Source: an uncultured bacterium (lineage in GTDB: Bacteria; Planctomycetota; Uabimicrobiia; Uabimicrobiales; JABWCH01). From it: a DNA stretch of 20,972 nt. Shown one piece after another: positions 7,232 to 16,352 of this stretch. Within the stretch, counting starts at the first letter, position 1; each line of letters starts with the position of its first letter. Below the pieces are notes generated by a model, which did no database searches, had not been told where the DNA came from, and saw only the letters and a program-made list of their open reading frames with translations. Both the position numbers and the translations under genes were made by a program. The DNA lies in the NCBI GenBank assembly GCA_938003875.1, contig CALKWO010000047.1:1-20972 (forward strand). Direction: 5' to 3'.

Positions 7232-8206
7232 TTATTCAGGGATTTTTTTCTTTAACAATTCTATCCACAGTTCATGTAGCATCATCTGGCTTTCCCCTGA
7301 AGCATCATAGATTTCCTCTTCCCATTCTTGCTGCCATTTCTGACAATGCGCAAACCATTCCTCTTTGTTTTGGGTTTTAGAAATCAGGATATCTCTTTCT
7401 TTTAAGAATAATTTTGCTAGAGATTCAGGAAGAGTCGTAAAACGAAAGCAAAGGGAGTTTTTTCTATCGTCCTTTTGATGAACATAGAAGCGAACAAGAT
7501 AAGACCTGTCGTACTCTAGTGTTTTCCTTTCAGGTAAAACAAAAGAATGGATAGAAACTTTTTCTTCCCCCATTTGTCCCTGTTCTTCTTTGAGGAGTAC
7601 AAGAGAAAAGGATTTCCCTTCTAAAATATCCACAAGCTCCAGAGAAAAGCGATATTCTTCCAAAGCCCCCATTGCATAGAAAACAGGCTTTTTCTTTGCA
7701 ATGTTGCCTTGAGGTGAAAGACAATAGAAAGATTCAGACTTGCTCCTCATTTCTATTCCAGGCTCAATACCAGCAAAAGAAATAAAACGATATTGCCTGG
7801 AATACTCTTCCCATTCATTATATTTTTCATGAGAAAGGGGCTTTGGCATAGAATCTTTTGATGATGTCATAAAATGATGCTCAATCTGGTACGTTTCTTT
7901 CTCCTTCAAGACTTTTGAAAAATAAAGGACTTGCGTCTCTTCTCTTATAATATAGCCAAGAACGGCATAACCATTTTTTCCTGTGGTAATTTTGTCTCCT
8001 GGTCTAAGGAATACAGCTTCTTTGCTAGAAAGCGAAAGCTTTTCTCTTTCTCTCATCACAGAAACCTGCGGATTCCATAGCAAAAGACGAATTTCTACCC
8101 TTGTCTCTGCTAAAACAAGAGTCGAGCAGAAAAAAAGCCAAAAGACATTCCCTTGTCTTAGGGCTTGCCAAGTAAGATAAAAGAAGCCCATACATTGCCT
8201 TTCCAT
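7232..8206 (-). CDS. Exported FecR-like envelope protein of unknown role
   Basis: No firm family is recognised. The N-terminus reads as a signal peptide (hydrophobic NVFWLFFCSTLVLA followed by ETR). A stretch near residues 60-85 (VFLRPGDKITTGKNGYAVLGY) resembles the FecR-type fold of periplasmic regulators. The C-terminal 40 residues are rich in Trp and Glu. Two ATGs compete: 8206 (GGAAG seven bases upstream) and 8191 (AAAGG six bases upstream); the GTG at 8236 is less likely. Either choice overlaps the 3' end of the CHAT gene by tens of bases, pointing to translational coupling within an operon. It probably works in the periplasm or at the membrane beside the CHAT protein. Confidence 0.65.
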   Translation of the reverse strand: MERQCMGFFYLTWQALRQGNVFWLFFCSTLVLAETRVEIRLLLWNPQVSVMREREKLSLSSKEAVFLRPGDKITTGKNGYAVLGYIIREETQVLYFSKVLKEKETYQIEHHFMTSSKDSMPKPLSHEKYNEWEEYSRQYRFISFAGIEPGIEMRSKSESFYCLSPQGNIAKKKPVFYAMGALEEYRFSLELVDILEGKSFSLVLLKEEQGQMGEEKVSIHSFVLPERKTLEYDRSYLVRFYVHQKDDRKNSLCFRFTTLPESLAKLFLKERDILISKTQNKEEWFAHCQKWQQEWEEEIYDASGESQMMLHELWIELLKKKIPE

Positions 8207-11200
8207 ATTTTTTCTTCCTTTTCTTTCTGAATCCACTCTAATTTTGTTTTATGAAGAGAATCCAGTTTACCTGTCTTTTCCATCCAAAGATTTTGATAAA
8301 ATTTTTGCATAAACTTTTGTGTTTCCTGATCTTGAACATCCCATAAACTGACCATAAGAGAACGAACTCCAGCACAAAGGGATGCAGTTCTAAGACCTGC
8401 TATTCCATGTCCTTTTATCCAAAGACCAGTGCCTGTTGTACAGCAAGATAAAACCATAAGCTCTATGCCTTGTAAATTCAGCAAGGAAAGATCGTAGGCC
8501 GTTAAAATTCCCGATTCTAAAGACAGATTTGCATCCTTAAGCGCAATGCCTGATACCAATAAACGATTTTTATATCTCAGGATCGAGCTTTCTGGCTTGT
8601 TCTTTTCCCAAAAGAAACCGTGGCTGGCGATATGGATGTATTTTTTCCCTGGCAAAGACAGGATTAGATTTTTTTTAGAAGCATCCTTTTCCATAAGACT
8701 AATATGCTTTTCTCCAGGATATGCCTTTTTATATATTGACTCTATCTCTTGGATTTCTCTTCCTGTATAGGCAAGTTCACCATAAAGATTTTTTTCTGGG
8801 GAGCATGTTCCATAGTCTACTGCGCCTATTCCTAGAAATCCCTTCCCTGATGCAATCTTTTCCTCAAAGAGCAATTCATACGCAGAATTCAGATAGCAAA
8901 ATTGGTATTTTTCAACACAATATCGCTCTTTTTTGCTGGAAAAATCAGGCAAAGCTTCCCAGGGAATCATACCTATAAAAGAATCGGGAACAAGATATAT
9001 CCGCTTGTTCCCTTCCACATAAAGCGAGATCTTTTTCCATACCATTTCATATAGATTTCTCGCTGCATTGCTAGAAAAATAATGGCGGCGTTTAATTTCT
9101 CCCCTGGATTCAAAGAGATTGTAAAATTCTGAGCAGGCTTTCTGGATTTTTTCCTCCGATCCTATTTCTAAGCATACTAGTGGCTTATCCCTGAAAATAA
9201 CAAAAACGACAATTCTGTCTTCTTTCTGGTTGGTATTATAATAGGAAAAAAAATGCACCAATGCCTCTTTGGGAAGCAATTTTTTTTGTAATTCCTTGAA
9301 ATTTAAAGGCATTACAAAAGTTGATTCCTTTGTTTTCTCAATCCATTCACTTTCGCATTTTCTCATCTGTTCATCAAGTCTTTCCGTTCTTTGGCTGTTT
9401 TGTTCTTCGAAATATTGCATGGCGTACTGTCTTGCCTTGTTTTGGTATCTTGTCCATACATCTAATGCTAATGGATTATTCTTGCTTTTGTTACGCATCC
9501 ATAAAGTACGTAAGGTATAGCCATGGTATGCCAGAATCATATTGTAGATTTTTTCATAGTCTTGAGGAGAATCCTGCAAAAGCGAAATTCCTACATTCAA
9601 AAACGGTGTGATATACAAATAGATATAGGTTTGCTGCTCTGTTTCAGGAAGATTCTTTAGATAAAGAAGAGTTTTTGCCATATTTTCTAAAGCTTCTTGG
9701 AAAAGAAGCAAGGCTTTTTCTCGATTTCCCTTTTTCTGGCATATATCAGCCATATCCTTTAAACAGCAAGCTTTTAGATAAAAATTTTTATGAGAAAACA
9801 TGCTAAAAATCTCAAGGGCTTTCTCGTATATCTTATAAGCCTCTTCGTATTCTTGAGAATCTTTTAAAAGTATAGCGAGATTATAAAAAATTTGGCCTGA
9901 AACAGGGTGCTTTTGGATAGAATTTTTTTCTAAAATATTCCTGGCCTGATATAAATTTTTTTTTGCTTCCTCTGGTTGTTTGTAACGCAAAAGGCAGGCA
10001 ATGCTATTCAGGCAAGTCGCTATCTCCATCCACCTTTTTGGCTCTTTTTTACCTTCGATATCTAAAGATTTTCTGAAATACTCTAAAGCCAATTCTTCTT
10101 TTCCGCTTTTCTCTAAAAGACGGCCAATATTGTGCAAGATTGTAGCCATAAGTGAGGTATTCTGATATCCATAAATACCGAAAATTTCTTGTGCTTCTTT
10201 TAAAAAATTCACGGCATTGTCTGCATTTCCCATTCTTAAAAGCAAAATAGCATGGGAATTCATAGAGGTAGCAGTATCAGGATGCTTTCTCCCCAAAAGC
10301 TTTTCACAAAGGGCGACGGCTCGAAGGCTATATGTATAGGCATTTTCCCAATCTCCCAGGTTTTGATAAAGAAGAGAAAGCAGATTGCATACACCAGCGA
10401 TTGACTCATGCTCTGCTCCATATATCCTTTGGAATCCTCCCAGAGCTTCCTTTGCCCTGCCCAGTCCTCTTGTATAGTTCCCTAATGCCATATCCACCAT
10501 GGATAGCCGATGAACTACTTCCCATACAGAAACATGATCTTTTCCTAATTTTTCTTTATAAACGCAAAGGACTTCTTCATACATCTTTTGGGCTTCTTCC
10601 ATTTTTTCTTCTTGCTGCAACACATCTGCCATATCGGATTTCAGCCGAGCGATAAGCACAGTATCTTCTGCCCCATTCTTTTGGAAAATTTCCCATGCCT
10701 TTAAAAAGGACTCTCTGGCTTTTGCTGTTTCCTCCAAGCCACTATACACAGTTCCTAGCACTTGCAAAGTTTCAGCCATTTCGGGAGAGTCTACAGCATC
10801 CTTTTCCCTCTGGATATTTAGAGCTTCTTCTATCCATTTTAGGGCATCCGCCAATTTTTTCTGTTTTATGAACAAAGTGCCAAGATGGCGTTTCACCATG
10901 GCAACGCTCATGCTTTCTTTTCCTTCCTGTTTTTCTAAGATGCTCAGTGCCTTTTGGTAATACTCTGCCGACTTACGGTATTCTCCTATATTTTGGTATA
11001 GAAAACCAAGATCATGAAAAAACAATTCTATTTCTTCCAGTCCTTCGGGAAAATATTTTTGCTGAAGCTTCAAAGCTTCCTCCAGATGCAACTGGGCTTC
11101 TTTTGTCTTTCCCATCTTTAGGAGCGTCGCCCCAAGGCAAGAGATACAATGAAAGATAAACAGCGTGTCATCCTTCATGGTATCTCTTGCCATCTTCAGG

Positions 11201-11766
11201 CTTTTAGAAAAATACGTTTCTGCGAGAATCAAATGGCTTGCTTCTTTTTCCAACAATCCTAAGCTATAGTACGCCAATCCTATAAGGTATCCATCCTTTT
11301 TTTCTTCAGCGAGAGATACTGCATATTCGAACAAAGCCCTGGCTTTGTTTATATGCCTTCTACCCTGCAAAAATTTTCCCAACCTTGTCACCAAAGTTAT
11401 TGTATCCTCTACACCAGAAATTTCTATGCTAATCAAGAAGGTTCTTCTTAAACATTCCCAGGCAATCTCTTCTTTCTTCTCATCATAGAAAGAAAAAGAA
11501 AAAAATACAAGCTGGTCTACAAGCCATTGCTTTGCCTGGGGAAAAAAGATTTTGTAGTCCTGGATCAGGAGCGAAAGCATCTCTTGCTTTTCGTATCCTA
11601 AAATCATAGCCTGAGCAAGAATATCCTGATTTTTCTCTATCCATTCTTTTCTTTCTGCTTGCAAGTCAACAAAGCGTTCATATTCTCCCCAAAATTGTTC
11701 TATTCTATCCTCTTGTGCCAAAAGGCAGGAAATCAGAAAAAACAAAAAGACCAAAGTCATTTTCAT
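8158..11766 (-). CDS. Exported TPR-repeat protein with C-terminal CHAT protease domain
   Basis: ATG 11766 is preferred over 11781 because GGGAG lies eight bases before it and the protein then begins directly with a signal sequence (MKMTLVFLFFLISCLLA). LISC could be a lipobox, so either a lipoprotein or cleavage after LLA is possible. It has 1202 residues. A long array of tetratricopeptide helices fills about residues 140-720 (for example the EALKLQQKYFPEGLEEIE and AEYYQKALSILEKQ types). The C-terminal third is a CHAT domain: YLVPDSFIGMIPWEALPD, HIASHG with His1049, and LSCCTTG with Cys1109, the caspase-like His/Cys dyad. CHAT domains are caspase/separase-related peptidases, and TPRs usually bind protein partners. 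It is first in the leftward operon, ahead of the FecR-like protein and the sigma-54 activator. Confidence 0.85.
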   Translation of the reverse strand: MKMTLVFLFFLISCLLAQEDRIEQFWGEYERFVDLQAERKEWIEKNQDILAQAMILGYEKQEMLSLLIQDYKIFFPQAKQWLVDQLVFFSFSFYDEKKEEIAWECLRRTFLISIEISGVEDTITLVTRLGKFLQGRRHINKARALFEYAVSLAEEKKDGYLIGLAYYSLGLLEKEASHLILAETYFSKSLKMARDTMKDDTLFIFHCISCLGATLLKMGKTKEAQLHLEEALKLQQKYFPEGLEEIELFFHDLGFLYQNIGEYRKSAEYYQKALSILEKQEGKESMSVAMVKRHLGTLFIKQKKLADALKWIEEALNIQREKDAVDSPEMAETLQVLGTVYSGLEETAKARESFLKAWEIFQKNGAEDTVLIARLKSDMADVLQQEEKMEEAQKMYEEVLCVYKEKLGKDHVSVWEVVHRLSMVDMALGNYTRGLGRAKEALGGFQRIYGAEHESIAGVCNLLSLLYQNLGDWENAYTYSLRAVALCEKLLGRKHPDTATSMNSHAILLLRMGNADNAVNFLKEAQEIFGIYGYQNTSLMATILHNIGRLLEKSGKEELALEYFRKSLDIEGKKEPKRWMEIATCLNSIACLLRYKQPEEAKKNLYQARNILEKNSIQKHPVSGQIFYNLAILLKDSQEYEEAYKIYEKALEIFSMFSHKNFYLKACCLKDMADICQKKGNREKALLLFQEALENMAKTLLYLKNLPETEQQTYIYLYITPFLNVGISLLQDSPQDYEKIYNMILAYHGYTLRTLWMRNKSKNNPLALDVWTRYQNKARQYAMQYFEEQNSQRTERLDEQMRKCESEWIEKTKESTFVMPLNFKELQKKLLPKEALVHFFSYYNTNQKEDRIVVFVIFRDKPLVCLEIGSEEKIQKACSEFYNLFESRGEIKRRHYFSSNAARNLYEMVWKKISLYVEGNKRIYLVPDSFIGMIPWEALPDFSSKKERYCVEKYQFCYLNSAYELLFEEKIASGKGFLGIGAVDYGTCSPEKNLYGELAYTGREIQEIESIYKKAYPGEKHISLMEKDASKKNLILSLPGKKYIHIASHGFFWEKNKPESSILRYKNRLLVSGIALKDANLSLESGILTAYDLSLLNLQGIELMVLSCCTTGTGLWIKGHGIAGLRTASLCAGVRSLMVSLWDVQDQETQKFMQKFYQNLWMEKTGKLDSLHKTKLEWIQKEKEEKIWKGNVWASFILLGKP

Positions 11767-11826
11767 ACCAACGTCTCCCATATCTGATTTTTTCTTATCA
11801 AAGCCATAGCTTTTATCTTTGCAAAT

Positions 11827-11855
11827 AACATACCATAATCATCTGCTATATTCAA
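11827..11855 (-). promoter_or_regulatory. Candidate promoter of the CHAT operon
   Basis: On the minus strand TTGAAT (11850-11855), a 17-base spacer and TATGTT (11827-11832) precede the CHAT start at 11766 by about 60 bases. Each hexamer matches four of six consensus bases. It lies in the divergent gap 11767-12051. Confidence 0.4.
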
Positions 11856-11904
11856 ATTTTGTATAAAGAAACGATGTAAAATGTAAGATTTTTTTAATTT
11901 TGTC

Positions 11905-11934
11905 TTTACCGAAAACCCAAGCAGATGCTATTAT
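11905..11934 (+). promoter_or_regulatory. Candidate promoter of the kinase-CHASE2 / FHA-ABC unit
   Basis: TTTACC (11905-11910), an 18-base spacer and TATTAT (11929-11934) lie about 118 bases upstream of the kinase start. The -10 is good and the -35 weak. The two candidate promoters in this gap face away from each other. Confidence 0.35.
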
Positions 11935-11983
11935 ATAGTATTCTCCCACCTTTAGTGCTAAATGCACTTTAAATTCTATACCA

Positions 11984-12021
11984 ATCTTAGTCCTAAAGGG
12001 GCAAAACATAATAGTCAGGGG
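11984..12021. repeat. Interspersed repeat, second copy (palindrome lost)
   Basis: The sequence starting ATCTTAGTCCTAAAGG matches 5269-5306 at 31 of 38 positions and ends TCAGGGG. The right arm of the palindrome found at 5300-5318 is degenerate here. It lies in the leader of the kinase gene, 31 bases before its start. Confidence 0.55.
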
Positions 12022-12051
12022 TAACTCACCTGCTAAAGAAAGGCATGAAAT

Positions 12052-13878
12052 ATGCAAGATATGACTTCCATTCCTGAAAGGATGGATATTCCTTGTTCTA
12101 AAAAAGCTATTCATATTCTAAAAGAGCAATATGTTTTGCAAGAATGCCTGGGAAAAGGTGCTATGGGCGATGTCTATCTTGCCTTAGATAATTATCTCCA
12201 AAGGAAAGTAGCGATCAAGGCGACTCCAAAGTCTATATCTTCTCTAGCAAAAGATGCCATAGCAGCAAGAATATTGCACAAAAATATCGTTACTCTGCAC
12301 CATTACTTTGAAGAAAATGGCATTTCTTATCTTGTAATGGAATATGTCCAGGGACAGAATCTTTTTCAGATTGTGAAAGAAAATGGGCCAATCTCCTGGG
12401 AAAAAGCCAGAGACATCCTTTTGCAGACGATCCACGCTCTTGCCTATTTGCATGAGCAAGGCATAGTGCATGGAGACATTAAGCCTGGGAATATCCTCAT
12501 AGCACAAGATGGCACTGTCAAACTATGCGATTTTGGCCTTTCCCATCCAGATAAAGACGGCATCTCCTTAGGAGGAACGCCTCTATATAGAGCAAAAGGA
12601 ATTCATGGAAAAGCTTCCGATATCTATGCCTGGGGATTGACATGCTATTTCATCCTCACAGGTAAATCCCCCCAGATTCCTTTAGATTGGGGGCAAGTTC
12701 CACGATCTGTGCCTCAAGAAGTCATCTTATTTTTGCAGAATGCTATCCACAATCCTCCAAAAGAAGCAGCAATTCTATATCGTGGCCTACAAAGGATGCA
12801 AAAACAGTCTTTCTGGAAAAGGATAATTCCTCTTTTATTTTGTCTTTTTTGGGCTTTTATCCTGACAACGGATACTATCAAAAGATGGGACTATGCTTGT
12901 ATTGTCCGCTATTGTGCTAGGCCTAAAAACCCTTGCCCCATTGTACTCATAGACATAGAAAGCCCCAAAATCGAGGAAAATAAAATCCATCAGCTATGCC
13001 AGGTTCTTGCTATCCTTGTGCAATCCAGGGCGAAATGCATTGGGTTCGACATATTTTTCTCTGATTTTGGGCCTTTTTCCATACAAAATCAGGCCAATCA
13101 GAATCTTTCCAGCCTGCTCCATCATAGCTCTTCTCAGGTGGCACTTTTATCCAGACTCATACCCAAAAAAGAAACCTACATTTTAGAAAAGCCATCGCCT
13201 TTGTATCAAAGCCTGCCCACAGGTTTTGGAAATCTACAAAATACATACGGCATCATCCAAAAACTCCCTCTATACTATGATATAGGAGGCGGGGAACTAG
13301 AGCTTTCTTTTGCCTTAAGATTTGTATTGCAGAGTATGGGAAAAGATTTCTTGCGTATTTCTGGCGACCAACTTCATTTTACAGAGCCATACCAGGAACT
13401 CGCTTTGGAGGAACAAGGCCTATGGCTCACCTATCCTGCTTTAGATAGAAGATGGAAGATCCTGACATTGACCCAGGCTCTCTCTCTTTCTCCAGAGGAT
13501 TGCCAAAATTTTTTTTCCACTAACCTCGTTTTTATAGGATTGCTCCACTCTCAGGAAGCTGCTGACAACCATGCTACCCCGTTAGGGTTCGTAAAAGGTA
13601 TGGCAATTCAGGCAAGTACCGTGCAGCAAATCCTCTCCCGACATATCTGGAAACCCTGGCCAATATGGCAGAGCTTCCTTTCTGTAGCTCTTTTATCCTT
13701 TTTTATTATCTTTGTATCCAAAAAATATTTTCTAGCAACACTTATATTGGTGCTTTTAGGCTATACAATCTCTTTGTTTATCACGCTTTTTTTCTTTTCC
13801 TCGTGGCTATCTGTCCCCCCTGTATTTACTTTAGGAATTGCCATGATTCCAGGATTTTTTTTCGCAAGAAAAATTTGA
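12052..13878 (+). CDS. Membrane Ser/Thr kinase with extracytoplasmic CHASE2 sensor
   Basis: In this 608-residue protein the N-terminal kinase domain (about 27-240) has the glycine loop GKGAMGDV (34-41), Lys56 (VAIK), catalytic HGDIKPGN (140-147; HGD in place of HRD) and DFG (160-162). The activation-segment end reads GTPLYRAKG (175-183), so the usual APE glutamate is absent, and the helix-C glutamate is unclear. The kinase may be weak or atypical, although Lys56, Asp142, Asn147 and Asp160 remain. A membrane segment at about 256-273 leads to a CHASE2 domain (about 295-530; CIGFDIFFSD, LVFIGLLHSQ, ATPLGFVKGMAIQA). Three membrane helices close the protein (about 541-604). AAGG lies eight bases before the ATG. 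Its gene stands 46 bases before the FHA-ABC gene. The likely role is to turn an envelope signal into Ser/Thr phosphorylation. Confidence 0.88.
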   Translation: MQDMTSIPERMDIPCSKKAIHILKEQYVLQECLGKGAMGDVYLALDNYLQRKVAIKATPKSISSLAKDAIAARILHKNIVTLHHYFEENGISYLVMEYVQGQNLFQIVKENGPISWEKARDILLQTIHALAYLHEQGIVHGDIKPGNILIAQDGTVKLCDFGLSHPDKDGISLGGTPLYRAKGIHGKASDIYAWGLTCYFILTGKSPQIPLDWGQVPRSVPQEVILFLQNAIHNPPKEAAILYRGLQRMQKQSFWKRIIPLLFCLFWAFILTTDTIKRWDYACIVRYCARPKNPCPIVLIDIESPKIEENKIHQLCQVLAILVQSRAKCIGFDIFFSDFGPFSIQNQANQNLSSLLHHSSSQVALLSRLIPKKETYILEKPSPLYQSLPTGFGNLQNTYGIIQKLPLYYDIGGGELELSFALRFVLQSMGKDFLRISGDQLHFTEPYQELALEEQGLWLTYPALDRRWKILTLTQALSLSPEDCQNFFSTNLVFIGLLHSQEAADNHATPLGFVKGMAIQASTVQQILSRHIWKPWPIWQSFLSVALLSFFIIFVSKKYFLATLILVLLGYTISLFITLFFFSSWLSVPPVFTLGIAMIPGFFFARKI

Positions 13879-13924
13879 GCCTCCATATTTTTTTATAGAA
13901 GCTTTTTTAATAGAAAGGGAAATC

Positions 13925-16213
13925 ATGAATTTTTGTGCCTTTTGTTTTACCATTTTGCCCCAAAGTGAAGAAGTATGCCCCTTTTGTCAGGAGCATGCCT
14001 GGGAGTCGCCTTATTCTCTCTTAAAAGCCAAAGGAACCTGGAGTGTAGGCTGCTCTTGCGATGGGAAAATCTCTTCTTTTCGGCCTGTTCTTATCTTAGG
14101 AAGAGAAGAACCTTATACACGATTTCTCTTTGGAAGCTTTATTAGTGCCCAGCATGCACGGTTAGAAGAACAGGAAGGCAAGATTCGTGTTATGGATATG
14201 GAAAGCACGAATGGCACATTTTTTGTAGATAATTCCCTGACAGAAGAAGGCAGAAATTCGTGGAAAAGGTTGTCTTCTGAAGAATCTGTGTGCTTATCTT
14301 CGGGCGATTTGCTACTTTTAGGAAAGCAAAGCCTTTGTCGCATTTGGCTTCGGTGGTGTCCGCAAGAAATCCTTTCGCCTTTAGAGAGAAGGACACAAGA
14401 ACAAAGCATAGAATTGCCTCAAACAGGCAATATGCTTCTGGATGACAATATATGCTTTTTTCGAGAAAAACAAAATGCCTTTCTGGAGGATAAAAGCACA
14501 GGCAGTGTTCTTGTCAACCGAAAGAAAATAGCTGTCTGTCCTTTGAAAGAAGGCGACCGTATTTTTTGGGACGAGTCCGAATACGAATACTACTCCTCGT
14601 GCCTGAAACCATGCGCTGCTCTTGTTGCCCCCAAAATCCAGTTGATTGGCGTAAATGTAAAAAACCGCCTGGACATTCCTGAGCTAACCTTAGAGCCTGC
14701 TAAATTGATTGGGATTCTAGGACACAGTGGTTCAGGCAAAAGTACTTTGATCAAGGTACTCACTGGCTGGATAGAATACCAGGGCAAGGTTTTGCTAAGC
14801 CAGGACGATAAGGGGGATTTTCCTAAGGCATATATTCCACAGTACGACATTGTTCTGGACAATCTGAAAGTCCAAAACAGTCTGCTGTATACGGCTTTGC
14901 TGCATGACACGAAAAAGAGCCTCTCTGCTTTGCAGGAAAAGGTAGCTCGCCATCTTGCCTTTGTCAGGCTTTCAGCAAAAGCAAACGATCTGATTTTCTC
15001 TTTAAGCGGAGGCCAGAGAAAACGTGTCAACATAGCCCAGGAACTCATAGCAAAGGATTCCTCCTGGATGCTTCTGGATGAACCCACCTCTGGACTGGAC
15101 CCTGCCAGCGATGAAGGCATTATCCAATTGCTTAGGGATCTGGCACACCAGGGAAGAACCATAGTATGCACAACGCATAATTTAGGCAGCATTCGCTATT
15201 TCGATAGAATCGTTCCCTTGCATCAAGGGCAAATCCAGGCAAACACAACACCAGAAGATTTGGCTTTGAGCCATAATCTTTCTCTGGAACCTGGCCTTGC
15301 TTCCTGGAGCAAGCTATACCAGACAGAAGACACGACTATCCAAAAAACTGCTTTTCCTTTTTGGAAAACCATGCTTCGAAAACCCTGGTGGATACTCCTG
15401 ATGAGAAGAATCGAGGAATTTTTTACCTGGAAAAAGGATTTTTTTCCCCTATTTTCTCTTTTGTTTCTGATCCCGCTTTTCATTGGATTTTCTTTATACA
15501 TCGCCCGCTATGAAAGCAATGCGGATACTATCCGCTTTTTTCTTTGCTCTGTGGCTGCCTTTTGGCTAGGTATGTCCCTGTCTTCCCAAGAGCTTCGCAA
15601 AAAACGCTATAGCATCTTCCTGCATGAAAAGAATAATGGCATTTCAATACGCTCTTTTTTTACCTGCTATTGCCTTTTTTATACAGGCATAAGCTTTATC
15701 CAAACGCTCACTCTAACCTTGCCCTCCCTGTATCTCTTATGGCACAAATCCCATCTCTATCAGGAAAACAACTTTACCTTGTCCCTGTCTTTGTTTTTTG
15801 CTCTTGTGTGGAGCATGGGGATTTGCGGTTCTCTCTGTGGACTGGTTGCCTCGCTTTTCGAGTCCAGAGGATTTACTCTGGGGAAATTCTCTTTGTCTAT
15901 ACCAGCAGAGGTAAGCGTCCCCTGTTTAACCATAGTGCAGCTCATTTTCAGCGAAATGGTCATGGGCAGAATCTTAGGCGACCAAAACTATTTTTCCTGG
16001 CAATGCCATAGCCTAAGAGATTTTTGCTATACTATCACCTTCTCCCGCTATACGGATATGGCATTCAAGTCATATTCCAATTTACAAACAGATTCTGGCT
16101 TCTACTACAATCTAGCCTGCTTTCTTCTTATAGGATTCCTGCTCCCTTCTCTCGTCTTTTATCTCTTTTTACACCAGGCAAAAGCAAAAGAGGAAAGCAT
16201 AAAAGAGGCATAA
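13925..16213 (+). CDS. Zinc-ribbon + FHA + ABCG-type ABC transporter (fused ATPase-permease)
   Basis: The 762-residue protein has these parts in order. A CxxC...CxxC ribbon (Cys4/7, Cys18/21). An FHA domain (about 45-135; GRE at 59-61, SAQH at 74-77, STNGT at 94-98). A second, weaker FHA-like stretch (about 168-222; STGSVLVNRKK). An ABC ATPase with Walker A GHSGSGKST (266-274), Q-loop Gln306, signature LSGGQ (360-364), Walker B MLLDEP (382-387) and His418. A C-terminal ABC-2 permease with about six hydrophobic segments between 506 and 750. The ATPase-first, permease-second order is that of ABCG/White half-transporters, which act as dimers; the substrate is not predictable. AAGGG lies five bases before the ATG, and co-transcription with the CHASE2 kinase is likely. 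The FHA domain suggests phosphothreonine-controlled assembly or activity. Confidence 0.88.
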   Translation: MNFCAFCFTILPQSEEVCPFCQEHAWESPYSLLKAKGTWSVGCSCDGKISSFRPVLILGREEPYTRFLFGSFISAQHARLEEQEGKIRVMDMESTNGTFFVDNSLTEEGRNSWKRLSSEESVCLSSGDLLLLGKQSLCRIWLRWCPQEILSPLERRTQEQSIELPQTGNMLLDDNICFFREKQNAFLEDKSTGSVLVNRKKIAVCPLKEGDRIFWDESEYEYYSSCLKPCAALVAPKIQLIGVNVKNRLDIPELTLEPAKLIGILGHSGSGKSTLIKVLTGWIEYQGKVLLSQDDKGDFPKAYIPQYDIVLDNLKVQNSLLYTALLHDTKKSLSALQEKVARHLAFVRLSAKANDLIFSLSGGQRKRVNIAQELIAKDSSWMLLDEPTSGLDPASDEGIIQLLRDLAHQGRTIVCTTHNLGSIRYFDRIVPLHQGQIQANTTPEDLALSHNLSLEPGLASWSKLYQTEDTTIQKTAFPFWKTMLRKPWWILLMRRIEEFFTWKKDFFPLFSLLFLIPLFIGFSLYIARYESNADTIRFFLCSVAAFWLGMSLSSQELRKKRYSIFLHEKNNGISIRSFFTCYCLFYTGISFIQTLTLTLPSLYLLWHKSHLYQENNFTLSLSLFFALVWSMGICGSLCGLVASLFESRGFTLGKFSLSIPAEVSVPCLTIVQLIFSEMVMGRILGDQNYFSWQCHSLRDFCYTITFSRYTDMAFKSYSNLQTDSGFYYNLACFLLIGFLLPSLVFYLFLHQAKAKEESIKEA

Positions 16214-16320
16214 ATTTGAGGCTTGTGTAAAAAGTCTTTTAATAGTCGTTATCGTTATCTTTCTCTTTCTCGTTATCGAAAAGCATCCTGTTAATTATAA
16301 AGGATTTAGATAAAGAGAAC

Positions 16321-16350
16321 GATAATGATAATGATAATGATAATGATAAG
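16321..16350. repeat. Hexanucleotide tandem repeat
   Basis: Five 6-bp units: four perfect GATAAT and a fifth, GATAAG. The tract sits beside the palindrome and is a candidate for length change by slippage. Confidence 0.8.
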
Positions 16351-16352
16351 GA

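Noticed and set aside
11782..12051. Sigma-54 promoter for the divergent units
   Set aside because: No GG-N10-GC type element matching TGGCAC-N5-TTGC was found in this gap or in the other gene-free stretches; TGGCAC occurs only inside coding DNA.
14590..15192. 200-residue minus-strand frame inside the ABC transporter gene
   Set aside because: It lies fully antisense to the ATPase domain whose motifs are all in the plus frame; its residue make-up is typical of an antisense shadow and it has no recognisable motif.
16244..16350. CRISPR array or origin iterons
   Set aside because: The CGTTATC and GATAAT repeats are contiguous low-complexity units without spacers, and no cas, dnaA or rep gene is present.
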